Source: Mermis nigrescens (Eukaryota > Nematoda > Enoplea > Mermithida > Mermithidae). Taken from it: 64,000 nt of DNA. Under the pieces are notes generated by a model. That model had not been told where the DNA came from, did no database searches, and saw only the letters and a list, made by a program, of their open reading frames with translations. Of the stretch, positions 11,807 through 23,093 are shown piece by piece. Position 1 is the stretch's first letter; each line of letters begins with the position of its first letter. The stretch lies in contig JAVLUZ010000197.1 of NCBI GenBank assembly GCA_036768485.1, forward strand, positions 1-64,000, in the 5' to 3' direction. The translations under genes and the position numbers were made by a program.

Positions 11807-12837
11807 GCGAAGAAAAATGCTCCGACGGAACTAAAAAGCTCAAATATAGGTGCCTATATGGGATTATGGATTATTAAGGGTTTAAAGAGGGGGAATAGGA
11901 AAAAGCTACTTAACCCCACAGAAGTCACGAAGAAAAATATGCTCAGTTTTAGTATCCAAATCTGCAAAAGTCACAAAATATGCTGAGAATCACACTTTTT
12001 CTAAGCAACGCCAAAATCAAAGTATATTCTGCGGTCTGCAGAAGGAAGCAGCTGGAGCGGCAAAAAATTTGTGTGGATTAAATTTAGTGCAAGCCCTCTT
12101 GAATCGTAAATTAAACAAAGTTATTTGCGCCCAATATTGGTTTATAGCTGCTGAAAACGGATAAAATTAAATAAGTATATTATTAACACTTTGACACTTA
12201 GAATGACTGCATCTTCTCAGTGACAAGCTAAGTTAGTAATAATGAAATATTAATAACTTAATGATACATTTGCAAGAAGCAATCCACATTGTTTTCTTTC
12301 AACCACAGTATGAAACATCTTAGAATCAAATGCAATCTGCAAAACTCATATCAAATAATATGCTTACAAGCTATTATATCAATCAGTGAACATTATTTTA
12401 AGGGTATACATTTTTTTAGAGTCCGCAGAGTATACTTCGATTTTTGTGTTTCTTAGAAAAAGTGTTATTTTTAGCTGATTTTGTGACTTTTGTAGGCTTG
12501 GATGCTGAAGCTGAGCATATTTTCTTTGTGACTTCTGTGGGCATAGGTAGCTTTTTCCTAGTCTTCCAGTGGCGGATCTAGGATTTTCCTAGGGGGTACC
12601 CATAAGGGAGGGCGAAACCCTGACTTGGGCGGAAAATTAGCCGTTTTAACCCGAAAATGGCTAAAAATCGCTCAAAAATGCTTAATGTCGAGCTCTATTT
12701 TGGGCTAATGGGTGGGCGGCCGTCCCCTCCATGCCACCCCTTAAATCCGCCCTTGTACTCTTCTCATTTTACATACTTAATAATCCATAATCCCAAGTAT
12801 ATTCTACCTTTTTTGTTCCATCGGGGAATTTTTTTCT
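11807..12837. repeat. F element copy 2, interrupted by a MITE
   Basis: The left arm begins CGAAGAAAAATGCTCCGACG and reaches about 12040. The inverted right arm runs from about 12400 to 12837. A 189-bp element (12567-12755) is inserted in the right arm, which makes this copy longer than the 520-820 bp of the others. Confidence 0.6.
12567..12755. mobile_element. hAT-like MITE (CAGTGGCGGAT ends)
   Basis: The left end is CAGTGGCGGATCTAGG; the right end read in reverse is CAAGGGCGGATTTAAGG. Flanking 8-mers TAGTCTTC and TACTCTTC match at seven of eight positions, as expected for an aged hAT target-site duplication. The insertion splits the arm of F copy 2, which confirms its limits. Confidence 0.65.
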
Positions 12838-14140
12838 GCTATTACCTTACCTTTTTCCACGTTTAGGAACGTGGAAAACAATATTGTTCTAAACATCACT
12901 ATTATATTTTTTAGACAAGACAACCTTAACTTATTTAAACCAATTCAATGTTCTTAGCGAAAACTTTACGCAGCTACTGAATGTAAGGAACACTTAGATG
13001 CTCAGATTCACAATCCTGACGTTACCTGTGGCGCAGCTGTGGTGGGAGGGGGAAGGGGAGGGAGGACTGAGCGAGGGGACTAGTCCCCCAAAATTTAAGA
13101 AGTATGAATATTTTATATAAGGGTCCTTCGAAGGAAAAAGCTGGACATTCTTAAAGCGTAAGTGAAAGGCCGCTAGAATAGATTTTAGCACACTTTTGAA
13201 ATAATAAGCCTGAAATTGTTTGGCTCTTCGCGCCTTATGTACATATTTAAATTATACAGCGAATTTCTTTAATATAATTATGATCAACTTTAATTTTTTT
13301 AAATTTTTCCTTCTCCAAATTTTAATATCGTTGAGAAAAGCTAAAAAACGCCATTGTTTTCGCTTATCTGAAGGTAGTAGTGGGAATATCCAACTTCAAA
13401 ATTTTCGTCCCCCTAAAATCAGAAGACCAGCTAGGCTACTCTACGTTACATGGAATATTTTCGAAAATATTAAGCGTTAACAGTCAGATTCGTAATTCTG
13501 ATGTCACATTGAACATTTGGAAACAAATTAAGCTTCCGTAATGCTCTGGAACTTAAGTTTATTTTCATCGTAAATTTTACACAACTATTGGGTGTAAAGA
13601 AATTTCATAGTCAGATTTGTAATTCTAAAGTTACAGAGAACATTTTGGAAAAATTCACGTTGCGCAAAGCTTCGGGAGTAAAATGAGTATTTAGTGTAAA
13701 CATTACACCTTGAGAATAAATCAATATTTGTCGTAATTAAAGGTGCTCACGTGCACGCGTGATCCTCAACGTTTACTACATTTTTATAATTAATATCATG
13801 TCCCAACCCATAGCTGAAGAAGTTGACGGACAAAAGCCTAACAAAAAGTCTTTTTTCACCCCAGTGTTGGAACTTTACACCTAAAAAATAAAAATTAAAA
13901 AATAAAAAATAACTTAAAACAGTTTAGACCATCCAATTCATAACGGGAGTAATTAACAGGCAAAAAATAGACAATAACGTGTTTTTTAGCCTAGCATTAC
14001 GAAAGTTAGACTCCATATCCATCTTAAACGAAAGCGGTCAATTTCATCCTGTAGCCTTTGAACGCTAGTACTTTACCATAAATAGGTTTTTGGGGACACT
14101 TATACGAAAAATTTGGCAGACAACACGGTTTAGCTATATA
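12838..14140 (+). repeat. S element copy 3, 3' truncated
   Basis: Starts next to F copy 2 with GGAAAACAATATTGTTCT-type sequence, then ~125-bp monomers and some ~170-bp monomers. The hairpin terminus is not reached before the pattern fades near 14140. A 417-bp insertion (13026-13442) interrupts the first monomers. Confidence 0.5.
13026..13442. mobile_element. hAT-like MITE inside S copy 3
   Basis: Bounded by ACGTTAC on both sides (13019-13025 and 13443-13449). Removing the insert restores the S-monomer text CCTGACGTTACATGGAA. The left end CTGTGGCGCAGCTGTGG and the right end (reversed) AGAGTAGCCTAGCTGG are loosely inverted. The 7-bp (perhaps 8-bp) duplication suggests hAT. The interior frames are not convincing. 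Confidence 0.6.
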
Positions 14141-14508
14141 AATTATAATGTAAAGAAAACGCGTTTTTTAATACAATAATCGAAATAGCAGCCAAATTGA
14201 ATATCTTCTCATCTAAATCAAACACACGAGTGATCAAAGAGAGAGATTCTTCTGCCCTTTCTACGAGTAAAATGCCTTTAAACTTTAAACTACATAAATT
14301 AATGGAGCAGATACATCTTGCAGTAATTTTTTACAATATAGCTGTCCCCAAGGCGCTATGCTGAAAGTTTAAAACGCTAAGCTCGCAAAAACAGGCAGAA
14401 TCCGTTAAAAAGCAATTTACCCTATTTATTTACCTGGTTTTTATCTAAAAAAGTAATTCTTCAGTTACAAGCAGACATGGACATGAGGAGGGGATTTCTG
14501 GGGTCCTG
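14141..14508. other. No gene recognised
   Basis: AT-rich sequence, perhaps a decayed tail of S copy 3. No gene was seen. Confidence 0.35.
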
Positions 14509-14772
14509 ACCACACATGGGAGTGGGGGGTCTGGGGGGGTCTGGACCCTCCCAGAAACCAAAAGACCCCCCCAGACATCAAAAGACCCCCCAGAATTCAA
14601 TTTTTGAAAATTTTTTTCAGTTTTTTCGCAATTTTTTGATGCCAATGGATAGTGCTTGATGAGAAACGTCAAAAAATAGTGTTTTTATCGCCATACCACC
14701 ATTTTTAAGGCCATTTTGTGACCTTCAAAAAATCTTGGACCCCCCAGAATTTTCTTGCTGCCCACATATGGT
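14509..14772 (-). mobile_element. M1 MITE, left member of an inverted pair
   Basis: Runs from ACCACACATGGG to CTGCCCACATATGGT. The interior matches other M1 copies in reverse orientation: CAGAATTCAATTTTTGAAAA, GATAGTGCTTGATGAGAAAC and ATACCACCATTTTTAAGGCC. Confidence 0.75.
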
Positions 14773-14776
14773 CCTG

Positions 14777-15059
14777 ACCATAGGTGGGCAGCACCAAAAT
14801 TCTTGGGGGGGGGGGTGAAAAAATTTCTAGGGGGGGGGGTTGAAAAAATTTTTAAAGGTCAAAAATGGCCTTAAAAATGGTGGTATGGCGAAAAAAACAC
14901 CATTTTTCGACGTTTCTCATCAAGCTCTATCCAATGGCATCAAAAAATTGCTAAAAAAGCAAAAAATTTTTTTCTGGGGGGGGGTATTTTGATTTCTGGG
15001 GGAGGGTATTTCAACTTTCTGGGGGGTGCATACTCCCAAACCCCACGCCCATGTGTGGT
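14777..15059 (+). mobile_element. M1 MITE, right member of an inverted pair
   Basis: Runs from ACCATAGGTGGGCAGCACC to GCCCATGTGTGGT, in the orientation opposite to the copy that ends four bases upstream. The motif TCCTGACC flanks the pair and also lies between its members. Together the copies can fold into a ~260-bp imperfect hairpin. Confidence 0.75.
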
Positions 15060-15312
15060 CCTGACCCTTAAGAATCTTGAAATAATAAATTTTTCGGGGA
15101 AAATGAGGCAAAATAAAGGTTAAAAACGAATGAAAAATGAAAAATTTCTTTAAAAGTGCTTCAAGTTAACCGGGAACTGTGTGATAACGTAGTTTCCACA
15201 CTATTTTAGCGCTAATAGCAGTTTTTGAGGCCATTTTGGTACAAAAACTCAATTTCTGACCCTCCCCAGACCGGCGCTGAATCCTCTCAGATCGGCGATG
15301 CTGTGCACCTAT
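15060..15312 (+). mobile_element. M2 MITE
   Basis: Directly abuts the M1 pair and ends GGCGATGCTGTGCACCTATG. The interior includes GTGTGATAACGTAGTTTCC and CTATTTTAGCGCTAATAGC, the core of family M2. Confidence 0.65.
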
Positions 15313-16430
15313 GGTTACAAGCAAGCTAAGAACTCTCCGTCCGGTGACCGAGTCTTAAGAAATTATCACATGAAAAAATTCTTCTTGAATGATTAGTCAC
15401 CCTTGAATGATTAGTCACCGTTCAAGAAAGTGTCGTGATTCGGAAATGTAATAATGTATTTTGAAATAAACTAATGAATTTGAAATTAAATTGAGAAAAT
15501 GCAAAAGTTGACAAATGCGATCTAATTTAATGCACCTCAAGCTGAGTCCCATAGATTTGTCCTACTTTATTGTCATTAATAATTTTATTTTATGATTTCA
15601 TAATTATGCAAAGTCTAACCATACCAGTCATAGAAAATCTAATCTCGTGTAGTTTTCGTAGATAATGATCGAGACACGCAGCTATCTGTGTTTAAGAAAC
15701 ACAGAATGTTCAGAATAGAGCCAATTTCGCCTTGAGATCATCTGTAACATACTTAATTTTATATTCTAAATCGACAATCAGTCACATATCAATTTAAAAA
15801 ATTATGAATAACCATACGATAATCGTGTTATTGACTAATGTGACATTGATAAAAACGCGCTAGCGACGCAAAACATTCGATTTTTCTCAAAAGCACGTGC
15901 TTCGAACCGGTGAATAGAGAACCGCAATATAAAAAATAAAAAATTACATATAATTTTTTTGATAATTGCGATAAGTCTAAACAATCAATGGCATAACGCA
16001 TAATGCCTCTTGCGCACAGAATTTCGAAAATCATATTAATACCTTTTATCATTATAATTACTACGATTATCAAACTTTTTATTTTTTTAGAGTTTTGTTA
16101 GAAAATCTTTCATACTTTTTTACGAACTTCTCATTGCATCATCTTTCGCTGGTAACAAATCGGGGTATGTGAAGCAGAAGCATTTATTTTTTATGGATTC
16201 TCAATAAATAATGAGATAGCAGAGTATGTACTTTATAACGATAAGATAAGTATGGCAAAAAATCCGTATCGATTCCCCCCTCCGGCGTTTTCACCTCGAG
16301 TCGGCGTGCAATTTCCATAAATTTGTTTTTTCGAAGTCAGATCGCCGCCAGATACGTGTTTTAAAAAAATACACGACCAGGCGGCAACCTCGTGAAGTGA
16401 CTAATGACTGCTGATAAGACCGCAAAAGTT
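15313..16430. other. Upstream region of locus 1; partly duplicated at 26 kb
   Basis: No gene. The part from about 16050 shares blocks such as GAACTT..CATT..ATC..TTC..TGGTAACAAATC with 26095-26140, and the promoter-proximal part (16330-16560) matches 26520-26720. The 5' region was therefore duplicated before MITEs invaded one copy. Confidence 0.5.
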
Positions 16431-16435
16431 CTATA

Positions 16436-16594
16436 AAATTCGGCCCCGTCTAAAACGCGAACGCGTTTTTTTGAATAAAAAACAAGCAGGGTATAAAAAG
16501 TGGGAGATTTTAGAGTTTGGCTTAAGAGCCGTCCAATGTTAAATTTCGGATCAGTCGGATTATAATTTTCCATTTTCAATAACTTGGCAGAAAA
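16436..16594 (+). promoter_or_regulatory. Promoter of locus 1
   Basis: A TATA box (TATAAAA, 16492-16498) lies 103 bases before the ATG. Upstream, AAATTCGGCCCCGTCTAAAACGC (16436-16458) resembles AAATTCGGGCCGGTTCAAAACGC before locus 2 (35225-35247). A TCAGTC, the arthropod initiator-like hexamer, is at 16551, but 59 bases from TATA is too far for that site to be the TATA-directed start. Confidence 0.55.
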
Positions 16595-16685
16595 ATGATC
16601 GCCAGCCTTGTTTTCATTGGTCTCTTAATCTCGTCCGCCATTTTGAGCGACCAGCAAGCCGCGGCTGCTCCTCAGTACGCCCGCA
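16595..16685 (+). CDS. Locus 1 exon 1: signal peptide of secreted 69-aa peptide
   Basis: Encodes 30 codons plus one base. M-I-A-S-L-V-F-I-G-L-L-I-S-S-A is a clear hydrophobic signal core, followed by D-Q-Q and an Ala-rich stretch that suits signal-peptidase cleavage. It ends at a consensus donor GTAAGT in phase 1. The matching exon 2 is at 23094, giving a 6.4-kb intron full of MITEs. The ATG is the first one after the TATA box. The product should be secreted. Function is unknown; I recognise no family. Locus 2 is a paralogue with the same intron phase and motif. Confidence 0.75.
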
Positions 16686-17755
16686 GTAAGTCAAATCTTA
16701 AAATTGTCATCAGGTAAAAAATTTAATTAAAAAAATAAAAAAAGCTCAAAAGCAGAGTGCAAGGCTGGAGAATTATCTTTCAGGTATCTGTTAAGAAAGC
16801 GTACGGTATCCTATTGAACTTAAGATATGGCCTAAAATAGTGATAGTCGTATCATTTTTAGAGTCGAGACAACTGTAGCTTTTTAACGATAAGGAATAAA
16901 GGAATAGCAGGTGAGACAGTAAATACGAGCCAAATTACAGGGATTATTTACTTAAAACATTTAAAAAAATCGAAGCTCCTTTTGTTTCATCTAAATCGTA
17001 ATAATAGCGTGAAAAATATGTTAATCCACATTTTTAATTTTCATCTATGTCTAATCAGTATGTTTCCTCATTTTTAACGAATATTTCTAATTTTTTGTTT
17101 CTGAAGGTTATCTGGTTGTCTGTACCAACAATTTTTCAAGTGCCTGTCTGTTGTTTGTTTTTATCTTTCTCTGAAAGATTAGGGCCAATCTCGAGTGATA
17201 CATTAAAGCCTGCGGGAGATCTGATATCCTTTTTATATGCTAAAATGTGTTTTTCGAAATCGATCATGACGGGTATTTTTTATATCAAATGGCAAACGAA
17301 AAAACAGCGCAGAAGAAAGAAGAAAGCTAAAAAATAGGAAATGTCCTCTTTAATCGCATATTCCATTGCAGCAGAGGTTTGGCTTTTATGTTTGTATGCT
17401 TGTACCTTTGGCTTCTCTTCTCCCTAAGCACCTTTACTCATTTGAAGGGAGTGCTCAGCCATTAACAATGCATAGTATATGAAAAAACACTCGTTTGTTA
17501 GAAAATACTACAAATTTTCGGCAATGCAATGTTAAAAGAATCTATGAAATTTGAGAACCTTCAAAAGTCTTCAAATTCCATCATTTTTATCACAAATAAG
17601 CGTTTTGCCGAAAAAATGTTAAACTTTCTTCTTTATTTCTTCATGATGCGAGGTTTCGATCAAAGTTTAGATGCCGAAAATAATTTCACTTTTTGTGTTA
17701 ACCTGAAAATAATTAATTCGCTTAGCGTCTTGATTGTGGAGGTCTAGGGATTGAG

Positions 17756-18039
17756 ACAGACGGGCGCGGGGGATGAGGGGGAGTTCTGAAGTCTAGGACT
17801 CAAAAAGAAAAAAAATTCTCTGAAAAAATAAGGAAAAATAAAGGCCTAAACCAGTGAAAATGAAAAACATTCTCTTATAAGTGATTATTGACTCAAAACT
17901 GTAGATTAATCGCTATTTTAGCATTTAAGCCAGCATTTCACGTCTTAAATAGGCTCAATATTTGTCCCACAACAGCGGCTAACTCCTCTGGACCAGCTGA
18001 CCCCCTTCCCCTAGAGTAGACATGCCGTGCATCTATGGT
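17756..18039 (+). mobile_element. M2 MITE
   Basis: Ends GTAGACATGCCGTGCATC. The core CTGTAGATTAATCGCTATTTTAGC matches the family pattern. Its end abuts a second M2 copy head-to-tail. Confidence 0.5.
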
Positions 18040-18290
18040 TGAGACCAGACATGCATTTGAAGTTTTGTGGGGATTTGATTCCCAGAACGGTAAATGAAAT
18101 GGATTAACAGTGGAAATTTTTGTCGAAAAAGCTTAAACTCGATCCTAAGCTATGGAATAACGTAGTTTCAAAGCTATTTTAAGATTTATACCAGTTTTTG
18201 AGGTCATTTGGCAAAACAAAACAGCTCAATTTTTTACCTCTCCCCTCAGACCACCGGCTGGCCCGTTCCTCCTGATCGAGATTGGAGCTT
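18040..18290 (+). mobile_element. M2 MITE
   Basis: Follows directly after the preceding copy and shows the family core TAACGTAGTTTCAAAGC-TATTTTA and a TCCTCCTGATCGAGATTGGAG end. The boundary is approximate. Confidence 0.45.
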
Positions 18291-18871
18291 TGTTGGGCCA
18301 AAATGTCCTCATATACTAGAATAAGCTTTAAAATAGCGTTAAAACTATATTGCTACACAATTTCGATCGATTTTAAGCATTTTTGGAGGAAATTTTTAAT
18401 TTTTTCCAATCTCCATTTTGCCACGTTTGTCCGACAAAATTTCGACAAAATTTCGTATTTTACAAGGGCTCTATACACTCAAGGATACCCATATGCATGT
18501 CTGAGTAAGATTGCCAACGAGAACCCCTTTTCTAACCGAAATGACCTCACAAAATGATACATAAATGCTAAAATAGCATCATAATTTTGTCAATCTACAG
18601 TTTCCTATAAACCTAAAATCTTCCACAATTTTCATTCAAATATACTCTTTGCCTTCATTTCATCGCAAATGCGCATGTATGATTAATATCTCTTAGAAGC
18701 CAAATAACATTCCGCAGACCTCATGACACGCTAAAACTATATTTTCGGAATGTCTACAGTTTTTAGGGTAAATTATAATGCTAATGGAAAGCATATCAGT
18801 ATTACAGAACAAATTAAAAATCTTTCTCCGAAATAGACTTGGAACTTTAATTTCTGTCTCAAAACCTGATC

Positions 18872-19161
18872 AACCCACACGTCGGCGTGGGGGGTTGGGA
18901 AGGGTATGCACCCCCCTCAGAAGTTGGAAAACCCCCCAGAAATCAAAATAACCCCCTCCACCCACCATAATTCAATTTTTGAATTTTTTTGTTTTTTAGC
19001 GATTTTTTGATGCCATTTGATAGTGCTCGATGAGAAACGTCGAAAATGGTGTTTTTTACTAAACGACGACTTTTAAGACAATTTTTTTACCCTCGAAAAT
19101 ATTTTGCCCCCACCAGGAAATTTTTTCATCTTTCCAGAATTTCGGTGCTGCCAACCTATGG
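18872..19161 (-). mobile_element. M1 MITE
   Basis: Starts ACCCACACGTCGGCGTGGGG and ends GGTGCTGCCAACCTATGGT. It carries the M1 interior blocks GATAGTGCTCGATGAGAAAC and CGAAAATGGTGTTTTT. Confidence 0.65.
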
Positions 19162-19225
19162 TCATCGCCCTACAATATTTATCATAATGTTTAAAATTTG
19201 TTAAGATACTTCAGCTAGGCTGCCA

Positions 19226-19485
19226 ACTATATATACCCGAGCAAAACAGATAAAAACCGCTCTATATCTGAATTTGAATCAAATTTTGGATCTTACATAT
19301 ATGTGCATTTTTACTGCTCAAGATGGCACGAATTAGCCTACTTGAGTCTTCTCCCGCTAAAAATGATTTGCTTTCGGTTTTGACTGTAATTTGTGAACGA
19401 AATTCGGCATCTAGTTCTGACTGTCAGCTTCTCTTTGCCCATATTACTGTAGGATTTAGAGAAAAATAAAAAAAACGAATAAAAG
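19226..19485 (+). CDS. Possible short gene, 48-aa frame at 19323-19469
   Basis: A TATA-like ACTATATATACC (about 19226) is followed about 95 bases later by an ATG in good context (AAGATGGC). The 48-codon frame reads M-A-R-I-S-L-L-E-S-S-P-A-K-N-D and so on, with two cysteines, and ends TAA (19467). A GAATAAAA poly(A)-type signal follows about 10 bases later. The spacing of signals is what makes this worth listing. It lies in the sense orientation inside intron 1 of locus 1. It has no signal peptide and no family that I recognise, and could be chance. Confidence 0.25.
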
Positions 19486-20084
19486 TTACTGAGGGTCACA
19501 TTTTTCTAAGTAATCAGTAAATTTATTCAACGCATAGTGGATGATAATTCATCTTAATTAGAATATGGAATTAAATGAATCTCTGTTGAGATTGGCTATC
19601 AGTTCTTTACACAAGGTACTATGCTTACATCGGGAAGCAAACAAATGATGCGGGTCTGGGTTAGCGTCTTTATAATTACCGATTTAACGGAAAATATCTT
19701 TAACGACGTGTTTTTGAAATATTATCAAAACAGCCTTAGTTTTCCTATAAGAATATTTGACATTCGCATTTAAGTATTTACTATTCTGATAACATATCTA
19801 ATTTAAACCAGATAATGTATATACCTATCAAAATGATTATCAGAGTTGGATATTGATTGGGTGGATGTAAATGAGCGGGGCCAGTTTCGATAAGATAAAC
19901 ATAAGTCTGAACTTAAGTCCGAACTTAAGTCCTAAAGTTCTAACTAGGATAAGTCCGAACTTGAGTCGGTTTCAATAGAAAATTGAGTCCGAACTCGTTA
20001 AGTTTGATCTTAAGTTAGGACTTAAGTTGGAACTTGAGTTTTTAGAGAACATCGAGCTCAATCGCTGCCCGTAAAGTATAGAAG

Positions 20085-20372
20085 AATAGAATGGCCGATC
20101 TAGAATTGTCAGCCAGTCTGGGAAGGGGTGGGGGTGAAAAATAGATCCTTTTTAGGCCAAAATGACTTCAAAAACTGGTATAAGCGAAAATGTCTCTGAA
20201 CCGCATTATTACTCAGTTTCTGGTCAATTTGAAGTACTTTTTGAAGGGAAAATTTTCATCCCTTCTTGGCCTTCATTTTGCATGATTTCTACCACTAAAT
20301 TTTCAATTTTTTCCACGCCCAGGTGTGCTTAGGACCCTCCAAACCTTCCCCCTACGTGCATATCCGGTCCCA
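20085..20372 (+). mobile_element. M2-like MITE nested in the Harbinger-like element
   Basis: Shows the M2 pattern GGCCAAAATGACTTCAAAAACTGGTATAAGCG then AAGTACTTTTTGAAGG and a GTGCATATCCGGTCC end. The copy is diverged, so the limits are rough. Confidence 0.45.
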
Positions 20373-20465
20373 AGTTCAACAAGCCCTGTTGCTCGCTCTT
20401 AATCAACGTCTAAGCGATTATCCCCATTTATTTGTCCCCTTGTCTTTGTTGCACTGTTAAAAAGC

Positions 20466-20741
20466 ATGGCGGACAAAAAACGATCATCTAATCTGTCAAC
20501 AAAAGAAATTGAAAAACTGAAGGAGTTGTGCTCATCAAGCGACAAGCAAGAATTACTTGAAGCAGAATTTAATAATGTAGATTTTGAAAAGAGATGGCCA
20601 GCAAATGTTGCAGTACTGAACCGACTTAATACAGCTCCGTGCTGTCTTAAATATTTGCAACTTAAGTCGGAACTTAAGTTCGGACTTAATTTTATTGAAA
20701 CCGGCTTATTCTTAAGTTCGGACTTTCAAGTCCGAATTTAA
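20466..20741 (+). CDS. Element-borne frame, possible Myb/SANT-like N-terminus
   Basis: 91 codons from ATG (context AGCATGGCGG). Residues 1-65 are charged and helix-like (M-A-D-K-K-R-S-S-N-L-S-T-K-E-I-E-K-L-K-E-L, then a W near residue 44 and N-x-x-V-L-N-R-L-N). This resembles the start of the Myb/SANT or zeste-like DNA-binding proteins that PIF/Harbinger elements carry beside the transposase. From about residue 66 the frame enters the right subterminal repeats and its translation (L-K-S-E-L-K-F-G) just reflects them, so the gene is truncated or the remainder was deleted. The Myb assignment is inference from the context and composition; no helix-turn-helix signature is complete. Confidence 0.45.
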   Translation: MADKKRSSNLSTKEIEKLKELCSSSDKQELLEAEFNNVDFEKRWPANVAVLNRLNTAPCCLKYLQLKSELKFGLNFIETGLFLSSDFQVRI

Positions 20742-21830
20742 AATTCTTATTGAAACCGCTAAGTTCGGACTTAAGTTCAAATTTTGAACTTAAGTCTGAT
20801 TTCAGACTTAAGTCGCTATATTGAAACCGGCCCCTGAACGTTTAGTACTGCATATCCTTAAACGCACACTTCCACAGGAGGATCTCCTCAAGTTAATCGT
20901 CTTATCTATACAAAAGGGCAGCATCTCAATTCTGAAGGTTTGGGTGGTGTGAAATCGGTAAAATCCAAAAAACATGCCAAAATTTCCTCCTTCCATTTCT
21001 GGCGGAGCAGCGTTTCTGTGCAATTTTAAGGTGTTTCTTACCATTTTGGCTAAAAGCGGTAATTTCAATTACTAGTTTCACCACCTTGCTCCAAAAAAGT
21101 GGTCGTATAGGAGAAACCTTTCAAAATTGTTCGTATTATGCATGACAATATACAGACTGGGTGGCCAGAAAAAACCCTACACCATGAATTACATCATAAC
21201 TTGAGCTAATGTACACATAAAACTTTGAAACCAGTCTCATTATATGGATAATGATGTCTTTGTTTGAACAGTCTAAAAAATTTGGGCCAATTAAAGGTGC
21301 TTTGTGCGCTTTGGCAATTTGTTTATACTGCATTTTCATGTTGTGTAAACTTGATAGTTTCTGCAACGTCTCTCATTACGAGTAATACCGTTTTTGACAA
21401 TATCTCCAGTAAAAAAATTCTCAATTAAACCCCAGAGTAGGAACTCCTTCCTACTAGATGTAAAAACTGAAATATTTTCGTCAAAAGGATGAACAAATTT
21501 GAGACAGAACCGAGCAAGCTTCTGGGGTTAAAAAGAATATCGAAGTAGAGTGTAAGTAGATTGCTACAGTACCCGAACCGTTGGAAGATGGCCAAAATTT
21601 TTTATTTACTTTAAATAATGATATTTTTGTGAATTTGATTAAAGTAGACTTGAAGTTTAATTTATGTACTTATCTATAACATTGCGATTTGGCCTTTTTT
21701 AGCCTATTGAATGAACAAATGAAAAGAAAAAATATCAGAACAAATAGATTATCCTCCTTTAATTTTCAGAATCACTGCTAAAAATAGAGCATATATCAGT
21801 TCACTGATGATATAAAAGCGATAGTATATC

Positions 21831-21854
21831 GTTAACGATATTAATATCGTTAAC
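21831..21854. repeat. Perfect 24-bp palindrome of TATCGTTA units
   Basis: A perfect palindrome centred on ATTAAT with arms GTTAACGATATT. A second 16-bp palindrome (ATATCGTTAACGATAT, 21827-21842) overlaps it. ATCGTTATCGTTAA repeats follow to about 21890, and CTAACGATAA recurs at 23522. No flanking element ends were identified. Confidence 0.7.
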
Positions 21855-23093
21855 ACAGAGACGATATTTTTAGTCATCGTTATCGTTAAAGAAAAGATTT
21901 TTTTGGACGAATGTCGTTAACACTAGCGAGAAGTATGTTTATGAGTAAATTTGAAAACCTTTATCATTTGAGATTTATGCTATCAATGGATGTGTCTAAA
22001 CACCTTAAAAATGTTTTTGCTTTTCGAGATAAACGTACAGCTCAAATCTAGACTTTAAACTTTAAATTGTTTGAAATTTAAAAATTCTGAAAACCGTTAT
22101 CGAGCTAAGAATGTGGAGGCAATTATATTAGATCGCATGATTTGAAAATCTTATAGAAATAAATACCTAAACAAAAATACTAAAGATAGGCAAGAAAAAA
22201 TTATGATTAATAATAATTTGAATGAATAAAATGGCAAGAATTGTCGATGAAAATTATACGAGTAATTAAAATACCCGTTGATGAATTTAAAGGAACTCTA
22301 ATATTTTGGAAGGAACAAAAATACTGTCAATAAAACGATAGATTGCTCTTATTTTCTATTTCTAACTTTGTGATCTTGATTTTAATATGATTTTCAATCC
22401 TTTAATTTTGTGATGTTAATTTTCAATAATATTTTCACAATTATTTACTTAAAAATATAGCTTTCAAAGCTGTTTTCGAAACATATTTGTGTGTATGTTT
22501 TATGCCAATCGTATAGCCAATTTTGATTTTGGGGATATAACCACAAATATGCGCACACAAAAGTTAAGGACCACACTAAAAGCGAAAATTAATAAATTTG
22601 TGATAAAAAATGAATAAAACCCGAAACTTTCAAATTTATGAATTTCAAGAAAATTGTATTTTCGAAAAATTTCGTTTTTTAATGATTTTCTTGGTAGTGC
22701 ATAGGGCTGATTAAAAGCACAGAATACGGTGTTCTTGTCCCTGCTACCGATTTTTCGGTATTTCCTTAGAAATAATCTTACAAAACCTAGAAGCTGCTCG
22801 TGTGTGGATATAGAGTATGTAATACCAAAAAGCCATATCATAGAAAATTAAAACGCAGGAAAATTTGTAAAACAAAGAAAAAAGTCGATTGTGTGTAAAA
22901 AAAATGAATAACTGAAAAATAAGTAAAATTTAATTTTTTAATATATCTAAAAGTTTTGTACGCACTAAAAGTTTTACGCTGATAAAATTTCGTTTGCCAA
23001 ATTTAGGCTCGCTTCATTCTATGCAAAAATTAGCGTTTACACTTAATATCGTGTAATTTTTGATTATAAAGTAATGTATTTTCTCCTATTTAG

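Larger units (their letters stand above)
19877..20834 (+). mobile_element. PIF/Harbinger-like element with long subterminal repeats
   Basis: The left end GGGGCCAGTTTCGATAAG and the right end (reversed) GGGGCCGGTTTCAATATAG form TIRs of the type known for animal PIF/Harbinger elements. Both sides continue into 150-180 bp of repeats of ACTTAAGTCCGAACTTAAG in both orientations. TGA lies two bases outside the left end and directly outside the right end, a possible 3-bp duplication. An M2 MITE (about 20085-20372) is nested inside, and a reading frame at 20466 runs into the right repeats. No DDE transposase is present, so it is non-autonomous. Confidence 0.7.
16686..23093 (+). other. Intron 1 of locus 1
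   Basis: GT-AG intron of 6,408 bp, donor GTAAGT and acceptor CTCCTATTTAG. It contains three M2 MITEs (one nested), one M1 MITE, a PIF/Harbinger-like element with its own reading frame and a strong palindrome at 21831. Stretches 16700-17750, 19500-19870 and 21900-23090 hold nothing else that I recognise. Confidence 0.6.

Noticed and set aside
22500..22841. 113-codon minus-strand frame with a hydrophobic C-terminal part
   Set aside because: Phe/Ile/Leu/Lys-rich as expected of AT-rich non-coding DNA; no domain, promoter or splice pattern supports it.
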